Positions 22,451 to 33,136 of a stretch of DNA of 64,000 nucleotides are shown in pieces. The notes beneath the pieces were generated by a model. It was not told the origin of the DNA. It made no database searches and was given only the letters and a program-made list of their open reading frames with translations. Origin of the DNA: Aedes albopictus (lineage: Eukaryota; Arthropoda; Insecta; Diptera; Culicidae); contig NC_085137.1 in NCBI RefSeq assembly GCF_035046485.1, positions 11,610,252 through 11,674,251 on the forward strand, in the 5' to 3' direction. The position numbers were made by a program, and so were the translations under genes. Position 1 is the stretch's first letter. Each line of letters begins with the position of its first letter.

Positions 22451-22635
22451 TTCAGTTGCATAATGAACCAGTTCGGAAAATTTGACAATTTTGATACTGA
22501 AAGGAGTTAAATAAAATAGAAATTATGATGCATAAAATAGTGTTATGCAATTCAGTATATTAATTTCTATTTTATTTAATTCATTTCGGTATCATAATGG
22601 TCATTTTTTCCGAACTGGTTCATTATACAACTGAA
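22451..22635. mobile_element. MITE/foldback with ~70-bp inverted arms
   Basis: TTCAGTTGCATAATGAACC at the left end pairs with the right end (TTCAGTTGTATAATGAACC when inverted). Pairing continues through AGTTCGGAAAA, GATAC and AAATAAAATAGAAATT. It sits directly against the tail of the truncated SINE. GTTGCATAATG/GTTGTATAATG words continue to about 22,700. Confidence 0.7.
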
Positions 22636-22734
22636 ATGAGTTGCATAATAAAAAATAGTTGCATAATGTTCATTTTGCAACTCAAATTAGTTGTATAATG
22701 AAAAAAACATTACATGAAATGTTGTATGCCACTC

Positions 22735-22837
22735 GTTGCAAAACTTGATTTTTTCAGCACTCTTTGTATTTATCCAATTCGGCAAGCCTCGTTGGATAAA
22801 TGTACGACTCGTGCTGAAAAAATTAACTTTTTGCAAC
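22735..22837. repeat. ~100-bp hairpin
   Basis: GTTGCAAAA followed by TTTTTTCAGCAC is mirrored by GTGCTGAAAAAA...TTTTTGCAAC, giving ~26-bp arms. It is possibly a short MITE. Confidence 0.65.
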
Positions 22838-23048
22838 TCGTCACATAAATAACTATTGTATCATTTTTTTCAGCTCATACAGGATTATGTTGGAAAATTA
22901 TTGATTGCATTCCTCAGAAGATTCCTTCAAGAATACATTCCTTCTTCTGAATGTACTCCAGTCATCTGGAATTTTTTGAGGAAATGCATCTAGCAATTGC
23001 TCAGGAGGGCATCCATCCATGATTTCTTCAGAAAATTCCTCCGCGCAT

Positions 23049-23060
23049 TCCTTAGAAGTA

Positions 23061-23091
<31 letters not shown>

Positions 23092-23358
23092 TATGGCTCT
23101 ACGTCCCCACTGGGACTTGGCCTGCCTCGCTTCAATTTAGTGTTCTTAGAGCACTTCCACAGTTATTAATTGAAGGGCTTTCTTTGCCTGCCATTGCATG
23201 AATTTGTATATTGTGAGGCAAGGACAATGATACACTATGCCCAGGGAGTCGAGAAAATTTTCCCGACTGGAACGGGAATCGAACCCGCCGTCTCCGGATT
23301 GGCGATCCATAGCCTTAACCACTAGGCTAACTGGAGACCCTCCTTAGAAGTAACTTCT
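23049..23358 (-). mobile_element. full-length Feilai-like tRNA-derived SINE with 18-bp target duplication
   Basis: Read on the minus strand, the element begins at 23340 with a tRNA-like head: GTTAGCCTAGTGGTTAAGGC (A-box region) and GGGTTCGATTCCCGTT (B box), the RNA polymerase III internal promoter. It ends in an (AAG)n tail at 23067-23091. Perfect 18-bp direct repeats, TCCTTAGAAGTAACTTCT, flank it at 23049-23066 and 23341-23358, a standard target-primed duplication. The sequence agrees with my memory of the Feilai family of Aedes aegypti. The element encodes no protein and depends on LINE machinery. Intact duplications suggest a relatively recent insertion. Confidence 0.9.
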
Positions 23359-23359
23359 A

Positions 23360-24468
23360 AATTTTTTTAAAAATCCTGAATATCCAAGATAACCAGACGA
23401 ATTCCTTCTGAAACCCTCCAGGAATACCACAGGGAATCTAGCAGGAGGTCTAAAGGAAATTCATCAAGAAATGTTCCAGGTCATCTTCCACAAGTTTTTC
23501 AAGGAACTACTCCATTCCATCCATGAGTAACTCAAGCAACGTTTCCAGGAAGTTTTATGGGAGTATCTCCAAAAACTTTTCAGAGGACCCTACAGAGAAT
23601 AATTTGAGCAATACCTCATAAAATTACTTGGAGCATAATTAAAAAACCCTTTGAGATATGCTCCAGTTAATCTTTAACAAATTCTGCCATGAATACTTCT
23701 GGAAATAAAGGGACTTCATGGAGAAATTTCACCAAAAATTCTAAGGGAATTGGCTTACAAATCTCTCAGGGAATTTCATCAGAAGTTCTTCAGGGATTCA
23801 GAAAATTCTTCGAGATATTCTCCAGTGAAATTCTCCAAGAACTCCCCAGTGAATTCCTTTATTTCTCAATAAATACATCCAGAAATTGAACAGTGCATTT
23901 CTACAGGATTTCCACAATGAATTTTTCCAATGAATTCCTCCAGAAATGGTAAAGTGAATTCCTGTAGAAAACCCTCTAGGAATTGCACTGGGAATTCGTG
24001 CAGGAATTTTAGGAAGAATTCCTTCTGTAATTCTACGAAAAAATCACCCAGGAATTCTGCAGAAAATTTGTCCATGAATTTTACAGGAAACTTCTTCAGG
24101 AATTACACAGAAATCCCTCCAGGAATTCCACAAGAAATTTCTCTAGGAATTGCACGGGGAATTCCTCCTAAAATTTCACAGGATATTTTTCCAGTAATTC
24201 TACAGAGAATTCTCCCAGGAAAGCCACAGGAAGTTTCTTTATGAATTTCACAGGCAATTGCTCCAAGAATTCCACCGGAAATACCTCCAGGAATAGCACA
24301 GAAAATATCTATAGAAATTCCATAGGAAGTGGCCATAACCCCAATGGTTCAACAGTGATTTCTTCCAGAAATTTCTCAGAGAATTCCTCCAGGATTTCCC
24401 CAGGGAAATCTTCCTGTAATGTTTCAGTCAATTTCTTCAAAAATTCTTCAATAAATTCCTCCATGAAG
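23360..24468. repeat. GGAATTCC minisatellite, inverted orientation (part 1)
   Basis: The same 12-bp family as at 15-18 kb, but the + strand now reads CTCCAGGAATTCCACAGG, the reverse complement of CCTGTGGAATTCCTGGAG. Units are moderately diverged. ORFs of 60-104 codons are artefacts. Confidence 0.8.
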
Positions 24469-24746
24469 GTGTCCGACCATTTGGCCAAATGTCATTTTGG
24501 CCGAATGATGATCGAAGGAATTCAGAAATGAATGCAAACTCCGGTTGCCAATGTGATCATCAGAAGTATTTACTTTTTTAAATCATAGGCTCTTCCAATT
24601 TTACCGTTAAGGGAATTGGCGTTGAAATTTTGACCTTTTGTCAGATGTCAGACCTAGTTAATCTGATGTGGAGAACAGCGGCTTGCCACTTGGAGTACAT
24701 CATTCAATTTTCGGCCAAACGGCATTCGACCAAATGACCCGGAACC
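24469..24746. mobile_element. MITE with ~40-bp TTTGGCC-type inverted ends
   Basis: The left end GTCCGACCATTTGGCC...TTTTGGCCGAATG pairs with the inverted right end CCGGGTCATTTGGTC...GTTTGGCCGAA. The 278-bp element interrupts the minisatellite and has no coding frame. Target duplication is not clear; the superfamily is unassigned. Confidence 0.65.
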
Positions 24747-26690
24747 GCACAGGAAACTCTCCAGTGAATTCTACACGAAATTCCTCCAAGAATTCCACAG
24801 AAAATTCCTCTAGAAATTCCACAGGGAATGCATCAGGAATTCTATAGGAAATTCCTCTAGAAATTCAACAGGAAATTCTTCTATGAATTATACAGGGTTT
24901 TCTTCCAGGAATTGCACAAAGATTGCTCCACAGGGATTTTTCCAAGTACTCTACAGGAAATGTCCGCATCCTGCTGCAATTCCACATAGAATTCTTCTAA
25001 TCATTCCACAGGGAATCCATCTAGGAATGAAACAGGGCATTTCTCCAAACATTTCACTCGGAATTCTTCCAGGAATTCCACGAGGAATTCCTTCAGGATA
25101 TCAACAGGAAATTTTTCGAGAAATTCTACACGGAAAACTTCCAAGAATCCCTCCAGGAATTCCACTAGGAATTCCCCAGGAATACCATAAGAAAATACCC
25201 CACAAATTTTACAGGGAATATCTCCGAGAATTCTGTAGGGAATTCCTCCGAAATTGCACAGGGAATTCCTCTTATATTATACAGTAAACTTCTCCGAAAA
25301 ATCCGCAGTGAATCCTCAAGGAATTTCTTATTAATTCATTCTAGGAATTCCACCTGGAATTCCTTCACAAATCCCCTAGGAAATACCTGTTCTACAGCAT
25401 TCTCAAAATTGCACAGGAAATTCCTTCACGATTCTTCCAGTAGGTTTCTTCAGAAATTATCCAGTAAAATCCTCCAAAAATTCCCCAGTGAATTGCTCCA
25501 GGTAATAAACACAAGAAGAATTCCAAGTTTCTTAAACCTTAGGGGATTTCCCTGTGAAATTCCTGGAGGGAGTCACTTTGGAATTCCTGAAGGAATGCAT
25601 TGGAATTCCACAGTGACTCCCTTCAGGAATTCCGTAGGGAGTTTGTATAGGAATTCCACAGGAAATTCACCGGGTAATTTCTCCAGAACAGGCCCGTGTA
25701 CAGAGGTGGCGCCAAGGGAGGGGTTTTTCCCAATTTCAGCAAAAGGTGGAGGGGAGCCTAGTATATGAAGCGTCGGCAATGGCGGGGGGCGGGTTTAACA
25801 CACTTACCCCCCCCCCCCTTGTACACGGGCTTGCTCTAGGAATTCTCCAGGTAAATACTCTAGGATTTCCGCAGGGAATTCCTCTAGGATCTCTAAGGAA
25901 ATGCTCTGGGAATTCTACATGGAATTTTTCTACGAATTCCACGAATATCCCAGAAATTCCATGGCGAATTCCTCTATGAGTTCCACAGGGAGTTTCTCTG
26001 GGAATTTCAAAGCGAATTCTTCTAGAAATTTCACGGTGAATTCCTCTTGGAATTACACAGGAAATTTCCCAGGAATTACACAGGGCATTCCTCTAAGAAT
26101 TCGAGAGAAGATTCCTTTAGGATTTCCACAGGAAATTCCTTATAGGAATTTCACAGTTCATTACGTCAGGAATTCTTTAGTGAAACCTTCGAGGAATCTC
26201 ACAAAGTATTCCTCCAAAAATTCATCTGGGAATACCTCCACAGATCCAAGTGTTATTTCCACAATCTGTTACACATTTATTTCGAGACTTCCGAATTTAT
26301 CCAAGAATTTATCCATGAATTGCTGCAAAAGTTCTTCTAGGGAGCACACCAGTGGTCCATAGGTTCTTCTAGAAAATGCCTTTAGATTTTAGAGATGCCT
26401 ACAGGGATTGTTCTACAGATATTTTCAGGTGTTGTTACAGTAATTGTCATAGTTATTCCACCAGGGATTCTCCTAAGGATTCTTCCACGTACAGTGATTT
26501 CCGCGGAGCTTTCTATAGGAATTGTGCCAAAACTTCATTCTAGAATAACCCAAGAAGTTCCTCCACGAATTCTCCCAGAGCTTCCTTCTATGATCCCACT
26601 TCAGTTTCCTCCAAGGATTTCTTTAGAGAGTGTTCCAAGAATTTCTCCAGGAATTGCAAAACGGATTACTTTAGATATTGCTTCAATAAT
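24747..26690. repeat. GGAATTCC minisatellite, inverted orientation (part 2)
   Basis: Continues the CTCCAGGAATTCCACAGG orientation to about 26,690, with increasing divergence beyond 26,250. A MITE splits it at 25,689-25,833. A local inverted stretch (about 25,545-25,640) places CCTGGAGGGAGTCAC against GTGACTCCCTTCAGG, a small palindrome. Confidence 0.8.
25689..25833. mobile_element. MITE with GGCCCGTGTACA ends
   Basis: CAGGCCCGTGTACA at the left pairs with TGTACACGGGCTTG at the right. The interior has a long G/C homopolymer tract (13 C at about 25,806-25,818). The insertion interrupts the minisatellite. No coding capacity. Confidence 0.65.
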
Positions 26691-26771
26691 TCCGTGTATG
26701 ATCAATACGCGGTTACCAACCAAGACTCGACCACTTCTACGAGGAACGGTATCTGGTATTGTACCAGATTA

Positions 26772-26996
26772 ATGTTTGACATTAAAGTGAAGGACGCTAC
26801 GATTTCCGCAGAAACTCTGCGGAGTCTCTACAAAAGGTCGCAGCTACATGAAGACCGAATGTGGGAAGAGCTAGAGATACTTTCTAATGAGGAACCAACG
26901 ATTGAAATGGTTCGAGCTGCCTCTACGGGAAGGCGACTCGGGTATCATGTTCGACCGAAAAAAAAAACAAACAAAGAATGCTTTGGTGCACTATGA
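26772..26996 (+). CDS. unrecognised 74-codon open frame
   Basis: An ATG at 26772 opens 74 codons ending at TGA 26994-26996. Unlike the repeat ORFs, the translation is compositionally normal, charged and helical-looking (for example ETLRSLYKRSQLHEDRMWEE, then EMVRAASTGRRLGYHVRP). It lies just after the minisatellite ends. I recognise no domain. It could be the last exon of a gene, a fragment of a transposon protein, or chance. An upstream splice acceptor is not obvious (TTAAAG at 26,783-26,788 is weak). Confidence 0.2.
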   Translation: MFDIKVKDATISAETLRSLYKRSQLHEDRMWEELEILSNEEPTIEMVRAASTGRRLGYHVRPKKKTNKECFGAL

Positions 26997-27418
26997 TGGC
27001 GCACTATGATCAGGTGGGCAAAATGATTGCCAAAAATATTGTGGCCTTTATAATATACAGATACAACTGCTTCAACTTCGATGATTTTTGCTCAGCAGTA
27101 TTAAGAATACATAAATTAGCTTGGAATGCGAAGTATTTGACCTTTTTTTTTATTACACAACTAGGGTTATTCAATAATTTTTGACCATTCTATGTTCCGG
27201 AATGCTTTTTGCAGGTATGACGAAAGTTGAATATATGTTGCGTCGAGAATAAAAAAGGACTCCGAGGAAATTTTTTTTTTCTTATTATTTGTTCTAATGA
27301 AATGATTGTGATTTTACAAAAAACTGTTACACAATTTGAAAGGTAATTTATGAATAAATGTTTTGATATTGAATTGGTCATAAGGCATTAAGCACTGTGC
27401 AAGAAAATACTTGATCAT
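26997..27418. other. AT-rich non-coding DNA
   Basis: No gene or repeat recognised. Confidence 0.5.
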
Positions 27419-27586
27419 TATTGGTTGGTTGGATCACGCTGAAGACCTGGAATCGAATCCCTCTCCCGACAATCTCGCAAAATGTGAGTTCTTCCTTCGG
27501 AAGGGAAGTAAAGCGTGGGTCCTGAGATGAACTAGCCTGGGGCTAAAAATCCCGTTAATACTGATAAAAAAAATATATTGGTTGGT
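27419..27586 (+). mobile_element. 5'-truncated tRNA-derived SINE with 11-bp target duplication
   Basis: TATTGGTTGGT at 27419-27429 is repeated exactly at 27576-27586. Between them lie a B-box-like GGAATCGAATCCC and the conserved body GGAAGGGAAGTAAAGCGTGG ... GATGAACTAGCC(T)GGGGCTA. A relative lies at 42232-42410. The A-box half is missing, consistent with 5' truncation. Confidence 0.85.
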
Positions 27587-27620
27587 ATTTCGTACGACGG
27601 GTATTAGATCACAACCCTTA

Positions 27621-27734
27621 TTACCCAAGTAGCAATTATAGCTGAATAACAACTTATTCAGCCAAAACTTTCAAAATCAAGCTTAAGAGCGGTTTATTCA
27701 GCCATTGTACAACATTGTAATGTTTGTTGGGTAA
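27621..27734. mobile_element. short MITE, TTACCCAA...TTGGGTAA
   Basis: The ends TTACCCAAGTAGCAA and TTTGTTGGGTAA are inverted, with internal TTATTCAGCC repeats. The CCCAAGTA(A/G)CA terminus also occurs at 13,904, 32,051 and (inverted) 36,292, suggesting a dispersed family. Confidence 0.5.
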
Positions 27735-28870
27735 TTTCACAGCAATGCTTCAGCTTAAGCAGCAAATTAACTAGAGCTCTCCAAAAAACACATTTATTGT
27801 AACGTTTGATATATTTTTTGCAGTGAAACTGTTTAACAATTTGTAAGATGTATTGGATTATTGCGGGCAAGTTTTATAATTTTTGATATTTTGGCTATTT
27901 GAACCAAGCGATTTATAACAGAACTTAATGTTGTCATAATTCATAGCATTTCAAAAATGTCATTGCCTCTACAAGTACAAAACCAAATTTTCATTTCAAC
28001 GGTGTGAAGTGGCCCTCACTGCACTGTCGTTCTTGCAGCATAACGCGCAATTTTTTGCTCATCGTCATCGTCAAGTCAGCAGGTCGGTAGGTACAGGTAC
28101 ACCTAAGTAGGCTCGAAAACACAACACAACAAACAGCCGTGAGCATGACCTGGCTAAGCAGGCCAGTCATCAACATATACACACCTTCCCCCTCATGGCA
28201 ACCGACACCCCCCGGCCGGTCTACTTGGATCCATACAGTACCAACAACACGTTTCCAAGCACTCGCTCCGCACTGTCGACGAGCTCTTTGTTGGTTAGTG
28301 GAACTCTTCGTCATCGCGTAATATCTTGATATGACAATCAGATTTTTATAATCTCGTGTCTCTTCCCCGTCGTCGTCGCACCCTCCCGCACAGTACGGCT
28401 GTTCATTAGCACCATCGCCGTTCATACGACGACGACGACGAAGTGGACGGACGTTGAGCTGCCAGCGAGCGATGGACGCGAGATATTGATTATTCAAAGT
28501 TCCAAAAACAGAGAGCCATCACACACAGGTTGGCGGTGGGTACACTCTGAGGACTACTTGGAAGCGCGCGATCGCTCGGCTCTATCTGTGTCTTGTTGGT
28601 CCTCTTTTTGGTGCGAAGAGGACTCGTCGCGCGCGGAGTTCGTTTTCATTAGCTCTTCTTTTCAACACCACTCATAATGATGACGACGACGACGACGATG
28701 TTCAGTGTTCAGTCAGACGACTTCCCCCAAAACCTTGTGGTGGCCGCGTTTCATCCTCATTACCCTGTCTCGGTTCAAGCTGCCGCCCCGTGTCCGGAGA
28801 GCTCAGCTTCAACCCACGACGATGGAGTTACAGGGGTGGCCCGAATAAGTAACGTACATGCCATGAATTA
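27735..28870. other. non-coding DNA with GC-rich island
   Basis: 27,735-27,990 is AT-rich. 27,995-28,870 is GC-richer and probably single-copy, with (GAC)n-type microsatellites at about 28,422-28,442 and 28,677-28,699. A 168-codon antisense ORF across 27,991-28,497 has no recognisable domain. Regulatory sequence is likelier than a gene. Confidence 0.35.
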
Positions 28871-28984
28871 GAACAAGAACTACCTAGAAATATCCGAGAC
28901 TTTCAGTCGTTATCTATTCGACAAATTTAATAATCTTAACAGCAGTTAGTGTATGTATGACAATTCTTTTTTTTTTTACCTTGA

Positions 28985-29620
28985 CCAAATTTTTCCAAGT
29001 TGTCGGCGCTTTTGCCAGAAACTTCTCCGGAAATTTCTTGAAGAGTTTCATCCGACATTCCTCCCGAAATTTCATTAGAGAAGACTCTAAGAGTTCTTCT
29101 AAATTTCCTTTAGGTTTTGCTCCCAAACACTCTTTCAAAAGTTTTCAGATTTATGCAACATTTTCTCTAAGAATTTCACTGGAAAAGTTCAGGACGAATA
29201 TATGGAGCAAATCCCGGATAGCATGCTGAAAGAACTCCTTAAGATATTGCTAAAAGAACTCCTGGGAGATTATTTCCAGAAATCTCTTAGGAAGTACTGA
29301 AGCTGCAAGAGAATCTTGCGGAGAAACTCCTGAAATATTGTCTTTAAAAAAAAAACATGTGGAAGAACTCTTGGCGCAATTCCTGAAATAAAAAAAAACG
29401 ATTCAGAAATCGTTGTAGAAGTTTCTGTACAAAATAGTGGCGAATCTCCCGAAGATATATCTAGTTGAATGTTTCCAACCTGTGAAAACTCATTATGAAA
29501 CTTCTATAAGGATTCCCTAGATAACTCCTGTGTAGCAGAAATTCATAAGAGAATTCTATGGGTAGTTTCTAGAGGACCTATGGATTCCTCACGAGAAATT
29601 TCTTGAAGACATTTTCATGT
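28985..29620. repeat. degenerate GGAATTCC-type minisatellite
   Basis: Words such as CTCCGGAAATTTCTTG, CTCCCGAAATTTC and GAACTCCTGGGAG recur irregularly. Old, decayed repeat without coding function. Confidence 0.6.
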
Positions 29621-30042
29621 GGAATAAACTAAAGCATAAGTTGTATATTATTTATCAAAAGTTTTCGTTTCTATACTTGAACGTTTTTTTTTGGTCTGAC
29701 GATGATTCGAAACTTGTTTATTGAACCAGAAAAAATAATTTGACATTTCATTGATTTGCGAACATTTGAATATGCTGATAGATAGATTTTAGAAACTATT
29801 TAAAGCATTGAAAAATAGAAATCCAAGTCAAGGATATAAGGAATTGAAAAATAATGGTATTCTAGGGCTCAACAACTGAACTTGTTTCTCAGATGAAAGA
29901 CAGTCATTTTTTGGCCACCTGAATCCCCATAGTGCACACACGAACTAGGGCAAATCATCAATTGTTGAGCGGTTACTGAAAATGGCTTTGGAACTCGAAA
30001 TTAAGTAATTCTTGCTAAAAGTTAACGGCTGATATAGAAGCA

Positions 30043-31328
30043 TATACATGAGAGCCACAATATTAGAGCATGAGCATGAGCATGAGCATGATTGACCGCC
30101 CGCGGTTGCTCCTCTGTTATTGCAAGGACAACTGCATTTACACAAAGAACCAACAGGTGATGCTTGGGACTAGCTTTCTCCTCATTGTGTAAATGCTGGA
30201 ATCCCAATACTTTTCAATAAGCAATACCAGCGCCGGCCGCGTCCGAATGCAGGTCAATTGAGGATAGGGAAGGAAGTGATGACGTGAATCTCGCTTAGGC
30301 CAATAACCGAGGAATTCTCTGCGTTACTACGAGAAATCACTAGGAGTTTGGATATGGGAAGGGAAGATGTATTAGGGATTTTGTTTTGATAAACAAATTG
30401 CTACAATCCACGGACCGATTCTTGTTTTGTTTTACGATGAACGATGCACACACGAAAAATTCTTATTGAAATCGTCCCCACATTCGCGTCATTTTCAGGA
30501 AATATTAACAGAGTTTAAGGGGTCGCGCACTTTTCTACGTGAAAACAAGCTACAAAGAAAATCCTATCGCGCGTCTCCACTTCGTTAGGAAGCAGAAGTC
30601 TTTAGTCCATTTCACACAGAAATGAACTGAACGCGACGTTTAGCTTAGCTTAAACTGTCTTAGGAATGCTTGTTAATGAAGTTATCTTTGACACAGGACG
30701 CAGTTTTATAGGTGACATCATCACACATCATCATGATCATTTTATTTTATCTCAATTTACTGATTTTTCTTTCACACCCGCGACATTACGAGTATAGGCT
30801 TCAATAAAACGTGAAGAACGCGGTCACTGAATGTGTGTTAAAAATGTAAAATGTAAAAATTTGAAAAAAAAAAATGAAACTAAATAAGTCTACTGTACGA
30901 TACAGGCCAAAAGTAATTGTACATCTAATTTATTTTTTTAAAGAGGGGAAAAGTAGTTGGCAGCTCAGCATCCGATTCAGGATTTACGTAAGGGACCCCA
31001 AAACACGTCCCAAAACGACCACATTTTCTTCACTCCGGTAGTTTATACGGACGCTTCAATTGCACCGACATCAGTGCTACTAATGCAGGAGCCCGGAACC
31101 ACAAACACACTTGCACACGCGAACAGGCACTGGATTTTTTGGATTGGATCTCGATTTTATAGAATCGAAATGAAATTAAATTAAATTTGACGCAAACTAA
31201 ATCTTCCAAAAGGCCGTTAGAAAATCTAAAACGAGAGCCGATATGCAAACGTCAAATATTGCGAAAACACGTCCGTACGCCACCACAGCTTGCTACGATC
31301 ATCTATACATGAGAGCCACAATATTAGA
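30043..31328 (-). mobile_element. ~1.24-kb retroposon with hexanucleotide tail and 25-bp flanking repeats
   Basis: Perfect 25-bp direct repeats (TATACATGAGAGCCACAATA + TTAGA) flank the block at 30043-30067 and 31304-31328. The left inner edge is a (GAGCAT)4 microsatellite (30066-30090), which on the minus strand forms a 3' tail, as in RTE-like and I-like retroposons that end in short tandem repeats. The body is partly GC-rich (GACCGCCCGCGG; CCAGCGCCGGCC) and has no long ORF, so it would be a non-autonomous or internally deleted copy. Confidence 0.6.
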
Positions 31329-31348
31329 ACGATTTACTTATAAAATTT

Positions 31349-31568
31349 GTGGGCTTCGTGGCCGTGCGGTTAGCGACGGCAGTCGTCTAGGCGTATCGTA
31401 AGCCTCGAAGTGTGGGTTCGATTCCCGCTAAAGTCGGTGGAAACTTTTCGCCAAAAGAAAAATTCATCACTGGGCCACTGGGTGTTCTGTGTTGTCCGTT
31501 GTCTAGTGTAAGTAATGTTCAGTCTTTGCAGCCTCTGGCTGAAGACGGTGTGAATTGTCTTTAAAAAA
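31349..31568 (+). mobile_element. tRNA-derived SINE (Ser/Leu-like head)
   Basis: GTGGCCGTGCGGTTAGCG (A box) and GTGGGTTCGATTCCCGC (B box) give a complete tRNA-like RNA polymerase III promoter, followed by a body with CACTGGGTGTTC and GCCTCTGGCTGAAGACGG and a short T/A-rich end. The long body and absence of a closed acceptor stem argue against a functional tRNA gene. It is a different family from the SINEs at 23.1 and 27.4 kb. Confidence 0.85.
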
Positions 31569-32500
31569 TTATCGCTGATGACACCAAAATTGCACATTTT
31601 GTAACTTTGTAAAACATCTACCATTTTCTTAAAATAATAAGATTGAATAATTGCCCTCGAATTGAATTTCCATCTAGTTTACGTCTATTTCGGGCACAAC
31701 GTGAATTTAATTCCCGTCATACCATCTACGTGACACTACGATAAGATTTGACCGTAGTTCAAAATTCAAAAAGATGGACAAATTCGTCTCAATCCAAATC
31801 AAATCATGTATTCAAAGTACTCTTGGGTAGCAAGATTTTAAATTGAGATAGATTTAGCTTTAGAACAACGATCAAAATATTTCGGGTAACTTTTTTTGGC
31901 CACCAGATCATGAAATTCGATCATACTGCAACGAAAACATCTTTCTCAGGGATTGTGAAACACGATGTTTCGTATGCAGAAAATCTAAGCACACATGTTT
32001 ACAATCTATCAACGGGAAAAAGCAATTTATTTCAATAATTGAGGAGCTTCCCAAGTAACACAGAAAACATCTTTTAAAATCATCGTTTTAAAAGATGTAT
32101 TATAAATGTTGTATATCTGTATTAGAAAACTTCTTGTGTTAATATTAGGCTCTAATTATGTTTTTCAATTACAAACAAAACAAACACAAATTGTTTTTCT
32201 TATCGACTTCATTATGTATAAAATAAAGCGATTTTACTTGTAAATAACATTACTAGAACACAAACAAATTGTGATAGGAGAAAAAAATATTCCTCCAACA
32301 TTTTACTACAACAACTTCTGGTACGCTCTGCACTCTGCTTCAACTGCAAGGCTAGAACGGCAGTAGAACCCAGTCGCCGATCCACCCGCATCAACTAGAA
32401 TTTTTCGCACTACAATAAACTTTTTGGCTGTGATTCTTTGTCAGTAATGCTCGTTTTCTCCCCTCCGCATTTCATCTGTACCGATAATATCTCCTGGTAG
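31569..32500. other. AT-rich non-coding DNA
   Basis: No gene recognised. It contains CCCAAGTAACA (32,051) and a perfect hairpin (listed separately). Confidence 0.5.
32067..32098. repeat. perfect 13-bp stem hairpin
   Basis: ACATCTTTTAAAA at 32067-32079 and its exact inverse at 32086-32098 leave a 6-nt loop. The DNA is AT-rich. It may be part of a MITE that starts at the nearby CCCAAGTAACA. Confidence 0.6.
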
Positions 32501-32508
32501 CCGGTTGT

Positions 32509-32540
32509 TATATATAAATAGAATCATCTGTCAGTGGGTG
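32509..32540 (+). promoter_or_regulatory. TATA and initiator-like pair
   Basis: TATATAAATA (32511-32520) is followed by CTGTCAGTG, a good arthropod TCAGT initiator, but the spacing (20-24 bp) is shorter than the usual ~30. The next 200 bp are GC-richer. No coding exon could be identified. Confidence 0.25.
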
Positions 32541-33003
32541 CGCAGCGCATTGGGGTTGTCACAGAGAACCAACGTACTCAATCGTCATCTTAGTATCGTA
32601 GTGCTGCTAGCCAATTGGAAATTAATTTCCTCACTCGCGAATTATTCTGCACGCGTTGACCCATACGCTGACCAGCTTAATCGTCGACGATTTTGCTATA
32701 TGCATAAGAAATCTCGCGGAAATTAAAAATTGACGAGGATGTTCACCATCAACAAATCAAACATCACGATGCTTGTCAATAATATTTTGACACTTGACCG
32801 AACTCTAACCTCACTAAAAATGAGTTGTAATTTGGTTATTCTACTGTTGAAATGACAGTCCCAAAACAAGTCTAATATTTTTATATGCGCGTGTTGAATT
32901 AACGTTATCAAGACGTATTATAAAAGTTGATGACACCTACCTCCACAATCCGTTATTGGATTGCTATTATGATGCAATTTCAACGTTGTTTCAACATAAC
33001 AAT

Positions 33004-33115
33004 TGTAGTAGGCTAATATACGTATTACAGCAGGCCATGCCTAGTCGCAGTAAAGAAATGGACATTCTATTCTGAGCTGTCATCGCTTACGGACGTGCCT
33101 AGAGGGAATACTACA
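33004..33115 (+). repeat. 5' LTR, 112 bp
   Basis: Starts TGTAGTAGG and ends AATACTACA. Read by eye, it is identical to 35153-35264. The length is far below that of typical insect LTRs. Confidence 0.92.
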
Positions 33116-33116
33116 A

Positions 33117-33136
33117 TGGCTGACGAGAACGGGATC
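33117..33136 (+). promoter_or_regulatory. putative primer-binding site
   Basis: TGGC, the complement of a tRNA ending GCCA, is followed by (T)GACGAGAACGGGATC. From memory, insect tRNA-Ser(GCU) ends in a segment whose complement is very close to this without the extra T. The position one base inside the 5' LTR is right. Confidence 0.6.

Noticed and set aside
23262..23340. tRNA gene on the minus strand
   Set aside because: It is the tRNA-like head of a SINE with an (AAG)n tail and an 18-bp target duplication.
31349..31440. Functional tRNA-Ser gene
   Set aside because: A and B boxes are good, but no complete cloverleaf with acceptor stem could be drawn and the sequence continues into a SINE body.
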